Positions 1-7,966 of a stretch of 36,821 nt of DNA are shown in pieces. The notes under the pieces are model-generated. The model was not told where the DNA came from, searched no databases, and saw nothing but the letters and a program-made list of their open reading frames with translations. Positions within the stretch are counted from its first letter, which is position 1. The number at the start of each line of letters is the position of its first letter. The stretch comes from an uncultured bacterium. Lineage in GTDB: Bacteria > Actinomycetota > Coriobacteriia > Coriobacteriales > Coriobacteriaceae. The stretch lies in contig CAJMMD010000022.1 in NCBI GenBank assembly GCA_905214465.1, positions 1 through 36,821 of the forward strand, written 5' to 3'. A program made the translations under genes and the position numbers.

Positions 1-1136
1 CCATCTGCGGTATGGATCCGACCGACGTCTCGTGTGCCGATCGCGTGCTCGCGGCTATCTATCGTCATGGTCGCGTGACCGTGGCCGACCTTGCTGTCGA
101 GCTCGAGCTTTCCGAGGAGGATGTGCTCGAGGCATGCGCCCTTTTGCTGGGCTGGGGCTCCATCGCGCCCTGGTATGAGGAAGGGGAGAAGCCCTCGCCG
201 AGCTACTATCCCACCAAATATCAGACGTTGCCGCGAGACAAGGCAGGCTATACCACCTTTGATGGTCGCCGTTTCGATCGCGAACATGCGACTGCCGAGG
301 GCGATGTGTGGGAGCTGCCGTGCGGCGAGGCCGAGTTCCTTGCGCAAGAGCGCTCGCACACCTATCTTGGCCAAGGCTTTCTCAAGCGCGCCTTTATGCT
401 GCTCGCGGGCATTATCGTCAATATCTTGACGGGTTTTTTGCTCCTTATGAGCATCTATTCCATTGCGGGTGTCACCGTGCCGATGGATACCAACGTGATC
501 GGTCAGGTTGACGAGGGGTCTATTGCCGCCAAGGCGGGTATCGAGGGCGGTGACGCGATCCTTTCGGTTGACGGTGTCTCATGTTCCACTTGGATGGATG
601 TCTACGATGCCATCGGCAAGGCTGCCGGTAAGGACGATATCGCCATCGAGTACGAGCGTGACGGCAAGCAGCATTCGACCACGGTTGCGCTCAAAGAGGA
701 CGAGCGCCTAGGTGTGTATGCCTCTACGCAGGTGGTCCGTTTAGACCCCATCACGTCGGCTCGCCTGTCGTTCTCCTATGTCGTGCAGACAGCGGATGGC
801 GTGATGCGCCTGCTCCAGCCGCAGCATACGATGGAGATTCTCGATCAGTCTTCTTCGATCGTGGGTATTAGCGTTATGTCCTCACAGGCCGCTGCTGCCG
901 GCCCTGCCACGTTCCTTTCCTTTGCCGCCCTCATTTCGTTCTCGCTTGGCTTTATGAACCTGCTGCCCATCCCACCACTCGATGGCGGCAAGCTAGTCAT
1001 CGAGATCATTCAAAAGATTGCGGGCCGCGAGCTGCCGCTCAAAGTGCAGACAATCGTCAGCTATGTCGGCGTCGCGCTCTTTGCGCTGCTGTTTGTCTAT
1101 ATGCTTCGTTCCGACATCCTTCGATTTATTTTGTAG
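1..1136 (+). CDS. rseP: RseP/RIP-type site-2 zinc metalloprotease (M50), 5'-truncated by window edge
   Basis: Intramembrane protease of the M50 family, which cleaves membrane-bound regulatory proteins after a first cut by another protease. The reading frame is open to the left edge, so the N-terminus with the HExxH zinc site lies outside the window and the ATG at 12 is internal. Visible in order: a winged-helix-like stretch (roughly the first 60 residues after position 12), a linker, a membrane segment with LLAGIIVNIL (equivalent to the GPxxN helix of the family), a PDZ domain (about residues 160-230 from position 12), and the second active-site motif NLLPIPPLDGG near residue 320, followed by a last membrane helix. 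The conserved Asp of LDGG is present, so the enzyme looks intact. It is followed directly by ispG, the usual dxr-rseP-ispG-proS order. The winged-helix-like insertion is not part of the standard family architecture. The assignment is firm; the substrate is unknown. Confidence 0.93.
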   Translation, partial: ICGMDPTDVSCADRVLAAIYRHGRVTVADLAVELELSEEDVLEACALLLGWGSIAPWYEEGEKPSPSYYPTKYQTLPRDKAGYTTFDGRRFDREHATAEGDVWELPCGEAEFLAQERSHTYLGQGFLKRAFMLLAGIIVNILTGFLLLMSIYSIAGVTVPMDTNVIGQVDEGSIAAKAGIEGGDAILSVDGVSCSTWMDVYDAIGKAAGKDDIAIEYERDGKQHSTTVALKEDERLGVYASTQVVRLDPITSARLSFSYVVQTADGVMRLLQPQHTMEILDQSSSIVGISVMSSQAAAAGPATFLSFAALISFSLGFMNLLPIPPLDGGKLVIEIIQKIAGRELPLKVQTIVSYVGVALFALLFVYMLRSDILRFIL

Positions 1137-1149
1137 GGGAGTGTTTGGA

Positions 1150-2232
1150 TTGTCTTTATCCCATTCTTTGCCTCGCGAGCTGACGCGCCCCGTGCATGTG
1201 GGCGGCGTGCAGATCGGTGGCGGCGCGCCGGTGGTGGTCCAATCTATGACCTGCACCGATACCGCTGATGCCCAGGCAACGCTTGCGCAAGTGTGCGCGT
1301 TGGCGCAGGCTGGCTGCGATATCGTGCGCGTGAGCGTGCCCTCCGAGGCCGCGCTTGAGGGCTTCCGCACCATCTGTGCCGAGTCTCCGGTGCCGATTGT
1401 CGCCGATATCCACTTTAACCATAAGCTCGCCATTGGTGCCGTTGAGGCCGGTGCCGCCAAGCTGCGCATCAATCCCGGCAATATCGGCGATTGGGCCAAG
1501 GTCGATGCCGTGATCGATGCTGCGGGTGCCTCGGGCTGTGCGATTCGCATTGGCGTGAACGCGGGCTCGCTTGAGCAAGATATTGCCGAGCGCGACGACC
1601 TCACGCAGCCCGAAAAGCTCGTGATGTCGAGCGAGCGCTTCGTCAAGCACTTTGAGGATCGCGGCTTTACGAACATTGTGCTTTCGGCCAAGGCCCATAG
1701 CGTGCAAACGACGCTCGATACCTATCGAGCCCTGTCACGTGAGATTCCCCACGTTCCGCTTCACCTGGGCGTAACCGAGGCGGGGACCAAGCTTCAGGGC
1801 ACCATCAAGAGCTCTGTAGGCTTGGGTATCTTGCTTTCCGAAGGCATCGGCGACACCATGCGTGTGTCGCTCACGGCCGATCCGGTTGAGGAGCCGCCGG
1901 TCGCCTGGGGAATTCTACAGTCGCTGGGCCTGCGTCGCCGTGGTCCCGAGATTGTCTCGTGCCCCACGTGCGCCCGCTGTCAGGTTAACCTCATTCCCAT
2001 CGCCGAGGAGGTCACCGAGCGGCTTAAGAACTATTCCGCGCCGCTTTCGATTGCCGTCATGGGATGTGCCGTTAATGGCCCCGGTGAGGCTTCTGATGCC
2101 GACCTGGGCGTTGCTTGCGGACGTGGTCAGGCCTTGCTCTTTTCGCATGGCCAGATCATTGGTAAAGTAGCTGAGGACCAAATTGTCGACGCGCTTATGG
2201 CAGAGGTCGACAAGCTTATTGAGGAGAAATAA
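1150..2232 (+). CDS. ispG: 4-hydroxy-3-methylbut-2-enyl diphosphate synthase (GcpE)
   Basis: Iron-sulfur enzyme of the MEP isoprenoid pathway, converting MEcPP to HMBPP in the cytosol. The 360-residue product has the normal length. It opens with the conserved region RPVHVGGVQIGGGAPVVVQS and has the TIM-barrel signature VADIHFNHKLA. The [4Fe-4S] ligands appear in the C-terminal domain as CPTCARCQ (about residues 269-276) and MGCAVNGPGEAS (Cys near 304, followed by the conserved Glu). The start is chosen as TTG at 1150 because the purine-rich TAGGGGAG at 1134-1141 overlaps the rseP stop and sits 8 bases upstream. The in-frame GTG at 1141 is too close to that site, and longer versions would run back into rseP. 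The next gene, proS, starts on the base after the stop codon, so the two are probably co-translated. Confidence 0.95.
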   Translation: MSLSHSLPRELTRPVHVGGVQIGGGAPVVVQSMTCTDTADAQATLAQVCALAQAGCDIVRVSVPSEAALEGFRTICAESPVPIVADIHFNHKLAIGAVEAGAAKLRINPGNIGDWAKVDAVIDAAGASGCAIRIGVNAGSLEQDIAERDDLTQPEKLVMSSERFVKHFEDRGFTNIVLSAKAHSVQTTLDTYRALSREIPHVPLHLGVTEAGTKLQGTIKSSVGLGILLSEGIGDTMRVSLTADPVEEPPVAWGILQSLGLRRRGPEIVSCPTCARCQVNLIPIAEEVTERLKNYSAPLSIAVMGCAVNGPGEASDADLGVACGRGQALLFSHGQIIGKVAEDQIVDALMAEVDKLIEEK

Positions 2233-3954
2233 ATGACCCGAGCAATGTATATGTCTAAGCTCTATGCGCCGACGCTTAAAGAGGATCCGGCGGACGCTGA
2301 GCTCGCCAGCCACCGCCTGCTGCTCCGTGCCGGCATGATCCGCAAGGAGGCCGCCGGTCTGTATTCCTACCTGCCGCTCGCATGGCGCTCGATTCGCAAG
2401 ATTGAGAACATCGTGCGCGACGAGATGGACGCCGCCGGCGCCCAGGAGCTTATGATGCCCATTATGGTCGACGCCGAGTTGTGGCGTGAGTCCGGCCGTA
2501 TCGATGCCTATGGCAAGGAGCTTGTGCGCTTTGACGACCGTCATGGTCGCGAGTTCGTGCTGGGCCCCACGCACGAGGAGACCGTCACGGCCCTGGTGCG
2601 CAACGAGCTGCGCTCCTATAAGCAGCTGCCAGTGAACCTCTATCACATCCAGGATAAGTTCCGCGACGAGTTCCGTCCCCGTTTTGGCCTGATGCGCGGT
2701 CGCGAGTTCATCATGAAGGACGCCTACAGCTTCTCTGCTACGCAGGAGAGCCTGCAGGAGGAGTACGACAAGATGAAGCAGGCCTATGCCAACATTTGCG
2801 AGCGCTGCTACATCAAGGCTCTGCCCGTTGTCGCCGACTCCGGCGAGATCGGTGGCGATACCTCCGTCGAGTACATGGCTTTGGCCGACGCTGGCGAGGC
2901 TTCGCTCGTCTACTGCGACGATTGCGGCTTCGCTGCCGACGATGAGGCCGCAAGCACCAAGGTCGTTGTGACCGAGGGTCCTGGCGACGGTACGCTTACC
3001 AAGGTCGAGACTCCGGGCATGGGCACCATCGAGGCCGTTGCAAAGTTCTTCGGCTTCCCCGAGAACGGCACGCGCAAGTCTCTGGCACTCCTCGACGCCG
3101 AGGGCAAGCCCGTCGTGGCCATTGTTCCGGGCGGCCACGAGCTCAACGATTGCAAGGCCGAGCATGTCTTTGGCAAGGGCTATCGCATGATGACTGATGA
3201 GGAGCTCCAGACCTACGGTCTGCATAAGGGCTTTATCGGACCGGTTAACCTGCCCGAGGGCATTCGCCTGGTGTGCGACGAGAGCCTGCGCGAGTCCAAG
3301 CAGTGGGCCTGCGGTGCCAACGAGGTCGATTATCACTTTACCGGTGCCTGCCCCGAGCGCGACTTTACCGTCGACGAGTGGGCCGACCTGGTAACCGTCG
3401 TTGCCGGCGATCCCTGCCCGCACTGCGGCAAGCCGCTCTCTGCTGCTCGCGGCATCGAGGTCTCGCAGGTCTTCCAGCTGGGTACCAAGTATTCCGAGGC
3501 CATGGGCGCCACCTTTATGGACGAGGACGGCAAGGAGAAGCCGCTTATCATGGGTTGCTACGGCGTTGGTGTGTCCCGCTCGCTTGCTGCCGTCGTGGAG
3601 CAGCACAACGACGAACACGGCATCGTCTGGCCGGTCTCCGTTGCCCCGTACGAGGTCGCGGTGATTCCGCTCGATCCCAAGAAGGAGGAGTGCGCTAACG
3701 TTTGCGACCAAATCGTCGAGGGCCTGTGCGCCGAGGGTATCGAGGTTGTCGTCGATGACCGTGACGAGCGTCCTGGCTTTAAGTTTGCCGATAACGACCT
3801 CATGGGCTTCCCGTATCAGGTCGTGCTTGGCAAGCGTGGCCTCAAGAATGGTACTGTGGAGCTCAAGGACCGTGCCACGGGCGAGCGTGAGGACGTGGCG
3901 ATCGACGAGGTCGTCGCCAAGATTGCCGAGCTTGTTAAGGCGGCCCGCCGTTAA
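2233..3954 (+). CDS. proS: Proline--tRNA ligase, bacterial type with editing insertion
   Basis: Class II aminoacyl-tRNA synthetase that charges tRNA-Pro with proline. The 573 residues match the long bacterial (ProS type 1) form. Seen in order: an N-terminal catalytic half with motif 2 FRDEFRPRFGLMRGREF near residue 142; an inserted editing domain (roughly 220-390) containing CDDCG; then CPHCGKPL and GIEVSQVFQLGTKYSE; motif 3 GCYGVGVSRSLAAV near residue 441; and a C-terminal anticodon-binding domain ending KAARR. The ATG at 2233 directly follows the ispG stop and is preceded by GAGGAGAA at 2221-2228. Two later ATGs (2245, 2251) are possible but less well placed. A strong intrinsic terminator follows, so this closes the rseP-ispG-proS transcript. 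Confidence 0.97.
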   Translation: MTRAMYMSKLYAPTLKEDPADAELASHRLLLRAGMIRKEAAGLYSYLPLAWRSIRKIENIVRDEMDAAGAQELMMPIMVDAELWRESGRIDAYGKELVRFDDRHGREFVLGPTHEETVTALVRNELRSYKQLPVNLYHIQDKFRDEFRPRFGLMRGREFIMKDAYSFSATQESLQEEYDKMKQAYANICERCYIKALPVVADSGEIGGDTSVEYMALADAGEASLVYCDDCGFAADDEAASTKVVVTEGPGDGTLTKVETPGMGTIEAVAKFFGFPENGTRKSLALLDAEGKPVVAIVPGGHELNDCKAEHVFGKGYRMMTDEELQTYGLHKGFIGPVNLPEGIRLVCDESLRESKQWACGANEVDYHFTGACPERDFTVDEWADLVTVVAGDPCPHCGKPLSAARGIEVSQVFQLGTKYSEAMGATFMDEDGKEKPLIMGCYGVGVSRSLAAVVEQHNDEHGIVWPVSVAPYEVAVIPLDPKKEECANVCDQIVEGLCAEGIEVVVDDRDERPGFKFADNDLMGFPYQVVLGKRGLKNGTVELKDRATGEREDVAIDEVVAKIAELVKAARR

Positions 3955-3984
3955 TCGACGATTTCGCTTGTAGTTCGATATACG

Positions 3985-4035
3985 GGACGGCCCCGCATTT
4001 CTCCAGATCGGGGAGATGTGGGGCCGTCCTTTTAT
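3985..4035 (+). terminator. Intrinsic terminator after proS
   Basis: A 20-bp stem, complete if three G-U pairs are allowed, joins 3985-4004 and 4010-4029 around the five-base loop AGATC. TTTTAT follows directly. It lies 30 bases after the proS stop. Confidence 0.9.
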
Positions 4036-4060
4036 CTTGTGGCATCCTCGATATCTAAAA

Positions 4061-4100
4061 GGAAAACCCCACAGCCCATTCGAGCTGTGGGGTTTCCCTT
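4061..4100. terminator. Bidirectional terminator between proS and the phosphotransferase gene
   Basis: Inverted repeat GGAAAACCCCACAGC (4061-4075) and GCTGTGGGGTTTCC (4084-4097), with an A-rich left flank and a short T-rich right flank. It sits between two convergent genes. On the - strand the arm runs into TTTTCCTTTTAG, fitting termination of the phosphotransferase message. Confidence 0.75.
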
Positions 4101-4133
4101 TGTGCCTCCGATGCGAAATAAATCGCTCAGATA

Positions 4134-4898
4134 TTACTGATAATCGACGACGTCGATCCAGTTCTTCAGGAACTCATCGTTCACGTTGCGCTTACGAGCG
4201 AGCTCGGAAGCGGCGACGATGCTCGTCCACTGACGCACGACCTGCATGGGCATGTCGGCGCGGTCGCAGTAGAGCTCCAGGTAGGCCTCAGCCTGATCCT
4301 TGCTGTTGAGGGCGAAGAGCAGGTAGGTGGTGGCAACGTCGGCAGCAGGGGAGCCCTGGGTGGCGTGTGCCCAGTCGCATACATAGAGCTGGCCGTCGTC
4401 GCCGACGATGACGTTGGAGGGGTTGAAGTCGCCGTGGCAGACCTTGAACTCCTTGGTCATGCCGTCCAGACGCTCCTGAAGGTTGTAGCGCGTGGTGGCA
4501 TTGAGCTGATCAAGGCTGTCGATCATGCGGGCGAACTTGTCGCGCTGACGGTTGAGCAGCGGGGAGGTGTAGCCGTGGATCTCGATCTGGAGGTCGACGA
4601 ACATCTCGAGGTACTCACCAAAGCGCTGGGGCTCGGCAGTCATCTTCTCGGCAAGGGTGGTGCCCGGAACCTTCTCGGTCACGAGCGCCCAGCCGTTGGC
4701 GTTCTCGAGCTGGGAAACCTCGAGAGCCTTGGGGCTGCGGATGCCGCACTCATTGATGCGGGCAAGATTCAAAGCCTCGTTGAACACGTCGGAGACAGGC
4801 TTGGTCTCGTTAAAGACCTTGACGATCTTGTCGCCCAGGTCGTAAACGACCTTGTTGCCACGGCGGACGAGCTCGGTCTTGGAATCGGGTAGCAGCAT
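4134..4898 (-). CDS. APH/choline-kinase-fold phosphotransferase, substrate unknown
   Basis: A 254-residue protein of the aminoglycoside phosphotransferase/choline kinase superfamily. N-terminal lobe: the likely ATP-binding Lys in GDKIVKVF near residue 30 and a conserved Glu in FNEALNLARI. C-terminal lobe: the catalytic loop VCHGDFNPSNVIV (HGDxxxxN, near residue 155) and the metal-binding segment YVCDWAHATQGSPAADVA. These key residues are all present, so it is probably an active small-molecule kinase. No signal peptide or membrane segment is seen. ATG at 4896-4898 has AAAGGA seven bases upstream on the - strand. It lies 88 bases downstream of adhE on the same strand and may be read through from it. 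Nothing in the sequence says the substrate is an antibiotic; a sugar, amino alcohol or nucleoside is as likely. Confidence 0.75.
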   Translation of the reverse strand: MLLPDSKTELVRRGNKVVYDLGDKIVKVFNETKPVSDVFNEALNLARINECGIRSPKALEVSQLENANGWALVTEKVPGTTLAEKMTAEPQRFGEYLEMFVDLQIEIHGYTSPLLNRQRDKFARMIDSLDQLNATTRYNLQERLDGMTKEFKVCHGDFNPSNVIVGDDGQLYVCDWAHATQGSPAADVATTYLLFALNSKDQAEAYLELYCDRADMPMQVVRQWTSIVAASELARKRNVNDEFLKNWIDVVDYQ

Positions 4899-4930
4899 GG
4901 TTGCATCCTTTCAACGATGCGATAGAAGCG

Positions 4931-4969
4931 ACGGCGGGGGTGTGTGAAACACCCGTGCACCCCCGCCGT
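4931..4969 (-). terminator. Perfect 12-bp hairpin between adhE and the phosphotransferase gene
   Basis: ACGGCGGGGGTG (4931-4942) is fully complementary to CACCCCCGCCGT (4958-4969). Read on the - strand it lies just after the adhE stop and is preceded, not followed, by a T run. It may be a weak terminator or a 3'-end stabiliser that lets some transcripts continue into the next gene. Confidence 0.5.
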
Positions 4970-4986
4970 TAAAAACCGTGCTAAAA

Positions 4987-7635
4987 CTAGCAGACGGCGT
5001 AGTCCTGAGGCTCGCGGCCGTAGTAGGCGTCCAGGTAGAGCTCCTTGATCTCGCTCATGAGCGGGTAGCGCGGGTTGGCGCCGGTGCACTGGTCGTTGAA
5101 TGCCTGCTCGGTCATCTCGTCGAGGGTGTCGAGGAAGTACTGCTCGTCAACACCGTAGTCGGCGATGGTCTTCTTGACACCGATGAAGTCCTTGAGTTCC
5201 TCGAGCTTCGTGATGAAGTTCTCGAAGACCTCCTTGTCGTCCTTGCCCTCGATGCCGCAGTACTTGGCCATCTCGGCGTAGTTGTGCAGCGCGTTGGGGT
5301 AAGGATACTGGGAGAAGGTACCCATCTTGACGGGAGCCTCAGCGGCGTTGTAGCGCATGACGCGGGTCAGGATGACAGCGTTTGCGAGGCCGTGGGGCAG
5401 GTGATGGAAAGCGCCGAGCTTGTGGGCCATGGAGTGGTTGAGGCCCAGGAAGGCGTTGGCGAAGGCCATACCGGCCATGCAGGAGGCGTTGTGCATCTCC
5501 TCGCGGGCGTGCGGGTCCTTGGCGCCGTTCGTGAAGCTGGAGGGCAGGTTCTCGAAGACGAGCTTGGCAGCGCGCTCGGAGAGGCCCTTGGTGTAGTCGG
5601 AAGCCATGATGGAGACGTAGGACTCGATGGCGTGGGTCATGACGTCGATGCCGGAGGCAGCGGTCAGGCCGCGCGGGGCGGTCATGCAGTTGTCGGCGTC
5701 AACGATAGCCATGTTGGGGAGCAGCGCGTAGTCGGCGAGCGGCCACTTGATGCCGGTCTCCTTGTCGGTGATGATGGCGAACGGCGTGCACTCGGAGCCG
5801 GTACCCGAAGAGGTCGGGACGGCGACGAAGTAGGCCTTCTTGCCCATCTCGGGGAAAGTGAAGATACGCTTGCGGATGTCCATGAAGTCCATGGCCATGT
5901 CCTCAAACTTGCACTCGGGGTGCTCGTACATCATCCACATGATCTTGCCGGCGTCCATAGCGGAGCCACCGCCGACGGCGATGATGACGTCCGGCTCAAA
6001 GAGAGCCATCTGCTTGGCGCCGCGACGTGCGCACTGCAGCGAGGGATCGGGCTCGACGTCGTAGAAGCAGTCGTGGGCGATGCCCATCTCGTCGAGCTTG
6101 GCCTCGATGGCGCGGGTGTTGCCATTCTTGAAGAGGAACTGGTCGGTGACGATGAAGGCGCGCTTCTTGCCCATGACGTTGCCAAGCTCGTCGAGGGCGA
6201 CGGGCGTGGAACCCTTCTTGAAGTAGACCTTCTCGGGAGCGCGGAACCACAGCATGTTCTCACGGCGCTCGGCCACAGTCTTAACGTTGATCAAGTGCTT
6301 CACCCCAACGTTCTCGGAGACGGAGTTGCCGCCCCAGGAGCCGCAGCCCAGGGTCAGAGACGGCTTCATGCCAAAGTTGTACAGATCACCGATGCCGCCG
6401 TGCGAGGACGGGGTGTTGATGACGATACGGCAGGCCTTCATGACGTGCTCGAACAGGCTGATCTTCTCGGCCTGGGCGGGGTGCACGTACAGAGAGGCGG
6501 TGTGGCCCGGGCCACCGGCGAGCACCAGGTGCTCGGCCTTGTCGACGGCCTCCTGGAAGTCCTTGGCGTGATACATGGCCAGGACCGGGGAGAGCTTCTC
6601 GTGGGAGAACTCCTCCTTGGCGGGGTCGGTGGAGGTGACCTCGGCGATCAGGATCTTGGTCTTGGCAGGAACCTCGATGCCGGCGAGCTCGGCGATCTTG
6701 GCGGCAGCCATGCCGGGAATGCGGTGATCGAGAGCGCCGTTCTTGAACATGGCGGCACGCAGGGCCTCCATCTCGGCACCCTGCTTGACGAAGTAGCAGC
6801 CGCGCTTCTGGAACTCGGCTTTGACCTGGTCATAGATGGTGTCGATGACGGTCACGGACTGCTCGGAAGCGCAGATCATGCCGTTGTCGAAGGTCTTGGA
6901 GTGGATGATGGAGTTGACGGCGAGCAGCACGTCGGCGGTGTCGTCGATGATGACCGGGGTGTTACCGGCGCCAACGCCCAGGGCGGGCTTGCCCGAGGAG
7001 TAGGCGGCCTTGACCATGCCCGGGCCACCGGTGGCGAGGATGATGTCGACGTCGCGCATGACCATGTTGGTCAGCTCGATGGAGGGGACATCGACCCAGC
7101 CGATGATGCCCTCGGGGGCGCCGGCCTTGACGGCGGCGTCAAGCACGAGCTTGGCGGCGGCGATGGTGCACTTGGCGGCTGCCGGGTGCGGGGAGATGAT
7201 GATGCCGTTGCGGGTCTTCAGGCTGATCAGCGTCTTGAAGATCGCGGTGGAGGTGGGGTTGGTCGTCGGGATGACGGCGCCCACGATGCCGATGGGCTCG
7301 GCGATCTTGGTGATGCCGTAAGCCTCGTCGCGCTCCAGAACGCCACAGGTCTTGGTGTTCTTGTAAGCGTTGTAGATGTACTCTGCGGCGTAGTGGTTCT
7401 TGATGACCTTGTCCTCAAGAACGCCGCGGCCGGTCTCCTCGATGGCCATCTTCGCCAACGGGATACGAGCCTTGTTGGCGGCCATGGCGGCCTCATAGAA
7501 GATCTTGTCGACCTGCTCCTGCGTGTACGTAGCAAAAAGCGCCTGGGCCTCTCGCATCTGAGCGAGCTTAGCCTCAAGCGCCTCTACGTTGTCCACAATT
7601 GCGGGAGTAGTGTTTTCCGGTGACTTTTTCACCAT
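4987..7635 (-). CDS. adhE: Bifunctional acetaldehyde-CoA/alcohol dehydrogenase
   Basis: Fermentation enzyme that reduces acetyl-CoA to acetaldehyde and then ethanol, using two NADH; family members assemble into long spirosome filaments. The 882 residues match the full fusion. The N-terminal aldehyde dehydrogenase half has the catalytic Cys255 in NGMICASEQS and the nucleotide-binding region GGPGMVKAAYSSGKPALG. The C-terminal half is an iron-dependent alcohol dehydrogenase, with GGGSAMDAGKIMW, SSGTGSECTPFAIITD and the iron-ligand region HKLGAFHHLPHG near residues 733-750. The ATG at 7633-7635 is preceded by AAGGAG with a six-base gap. The gene stands alone with its own promoter and a striking palindrome upstream. 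It points to an anaerobic, fermentative lifestyle. Confidence 0.97.
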   Translation of the reverse strand: MVKKSPENTTPAIVDNVEALEAKLAQMREAQALFATYTQEQVDKIFYEAAMAANKARIPLAKMAIEETGRGVLEDKVIKNHYAAEYIYNAYKNTKTCGVLERDEAYGITKIAEPIGIVGAVIPTTNPTSTAIFKTLISLKTRNGIIISPHPAAAKCTIAAAKLVLDAAVKAGAPEGIIGWVDVPSIELTNMVMRDVDIILATGGPGMVKAAYSSGKPALGVGAGNTPVIIDDTADVLLAVNSIIHSKTFDNGMICASEQSVTVIDTIYDQVKAEFQKRGCYFVKQGAEMEALRAAMFKNGALDHRIPGMAAAKIAELAGIEVPAKTKILIAEVTSTDPAKEEFSHEKLSPVLAMYHAKDFQEAVDKAEHLVLAGGPGHTASLYVHPAQAEKISLFEHVMKACRIVINTPSSHGGIGDLYNFGMKPSLTLGCGSWGGNSVSENVGVKHLINVKTVAERRENMLWFRAPEKVYFKKGSTPVALDELGNVMGKKRAFIVTDQFLFKNGNTRAIEAKLDEMGIAHDCFYDVEPDPSLQCARRGAKQMALFEPDVIIAVGGGSAMDAGKIMWMMYEHPECKFEDMAMDFMDIRKRIFTFPEMGKKAYFVAVPTSSGTGSECTPFAIITDKETGIKWPLADYALLPNMAIVDADNCMTAPRGLTAASGIDVMTHAIESYVSIMASDYTKGLSERAAKLVFENLPSSFTNGAKDPHAREEMHNASCMAGMAFANAFLGLNHSMAHKLGAFHHLPHGLANAVILTRVMRYNAAEAPVKMGTFSQYPYPNALHNYAEMAKYCGIEGKDDKEVFENFITKLEELKDFIGVKKTIADYGVDEQYFLDTLDEMTEQAFNDQCTGANPRYPLMSEIKELYLDAYYGREPQDYAVC

Positions 7636-7675
7636 TTGTGTCTCCTTGCGATCGGAGATTTACCCTACGACTTGC

Positions 7676-7684
7676 ATGATAGCA
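7676..7684 (-). promoter_or_regulatory. Candidate extended -10 promoter of adhE
   Basis: On the - strand TGC-TATCAT fits an extended -10 element (TGnTATnnT), about 41 bases upstream of the adhE start codon. A convincing -35 box at 16-18 bp is not seen, consistent with dependence on the extended -10. Confidence 0.5.
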
Positions 7685-7727
7685 AGAAATTATTCGGCGA
7701 ACGGCAAGATTCCCGTAAAAGGCATAC

Positions 7728-7757
7728 TAAAACGCTTCAATAAACTGAAGCGTTTTA
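7728..7757. promoter_or_regulatory. 30-bp perfect palindrome upstream of adhE (possible operator)
   Basis: TAAAACGCTTCA (7728-7739) and TGAAGCGTTTTA (7746-7757) are exact inverted copies around the six-base centre ATAAAC. Each arm contains AAACGCTT or its complement, which resembles the AANCGNTT core of LacI-family sites. It lies about 45 bp upstream of the candidate adhE -10. It does not resemble a Rex box. A bidirectional terminator-like stem is the alternative. Confidence 0.45.
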
Positions 7758-7785
7758 ACTAAAACTATCTGCCAGTGCATCTCCC

Positions 7786-7838
7786 CGCTCATTGGGGACA
7801 GACTTACATGAGTGGTTTCACTCATTTGGGACAGACAT
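7786..7838 (-). repeat. Left 53-bp repeat of the transposase element
   Basis: Read on the - strand it matches 8785-8837 at 47 of 53 positions. It holds two units of TGTCCC(C/A)AATGAG separated by a hairpin: ATGAGTG (7808-7814), loop GTTT, CACTCAT (7819-7825). A hairpin with an adjacent conserved tag is the kind of structure REP-associated transposases recognise. Confidence 0.75.
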
Positions 7839-7921
7839 CGATTTGCGATTTTGTCGTTTTGGGCCTGTTTTTGTTGCTGATTGGATATAAATAGGTCACA
7901 GGCTCAGCATTTCGCGTTCCT

Positions 7922-7964
7922 TCTCTCCTTTTAGGTGTTGCCTGTACGGCTTTGAAAGGAGAGA
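7922..7964 (+). promoter_or_regulatory. Stem that sequesters the transposase ribosome binding site
   Basis: TCTCTCCTTT (7922-7931) is perfectly complementary to AAAGGAGAGA (7955-7964). The latter contains the Shine-Dalgarno sequence of the transposase, three bases before its ATG. Folded RNA would block initiation, limiting expression from read-through transcripts. Comparable 5' hairpins are known for IS200-type transposase mRNAs. Confidence 0.65.
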
Positions 7965-7966
7965 CC

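Noticed and set aside
1018..1149. Longer N-terminus for IspG beginning inside rseP
   Set aside because: It would overlap rseP by over 100 bases and adds residues unlike any IspG; the TTG at 1150 has a well-placed ribosome binding site.
4134..4898. Aminoglycoside resistance gene
   Set aside because: Only the general kinase fold is shown; there is no specific resemblance to a resistance subfamily and the context is ordinary chromosome.
4931..4969. Riboswitch between adhE and the phosphotransferase gene
   Set aside because: It is a single simple hairpin without the conserved multi-helix core of any riboswitch class I recognise.
4978..7623. An 881-codon open frame on the + strand antisense to adhE
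   Set aside because: It is a shadow of strong third-position GC bias in adhE. The translation is a low-complexity Val/Gly/Asp/Leu/His mix with no domain, and adhE on the other strand is complete.
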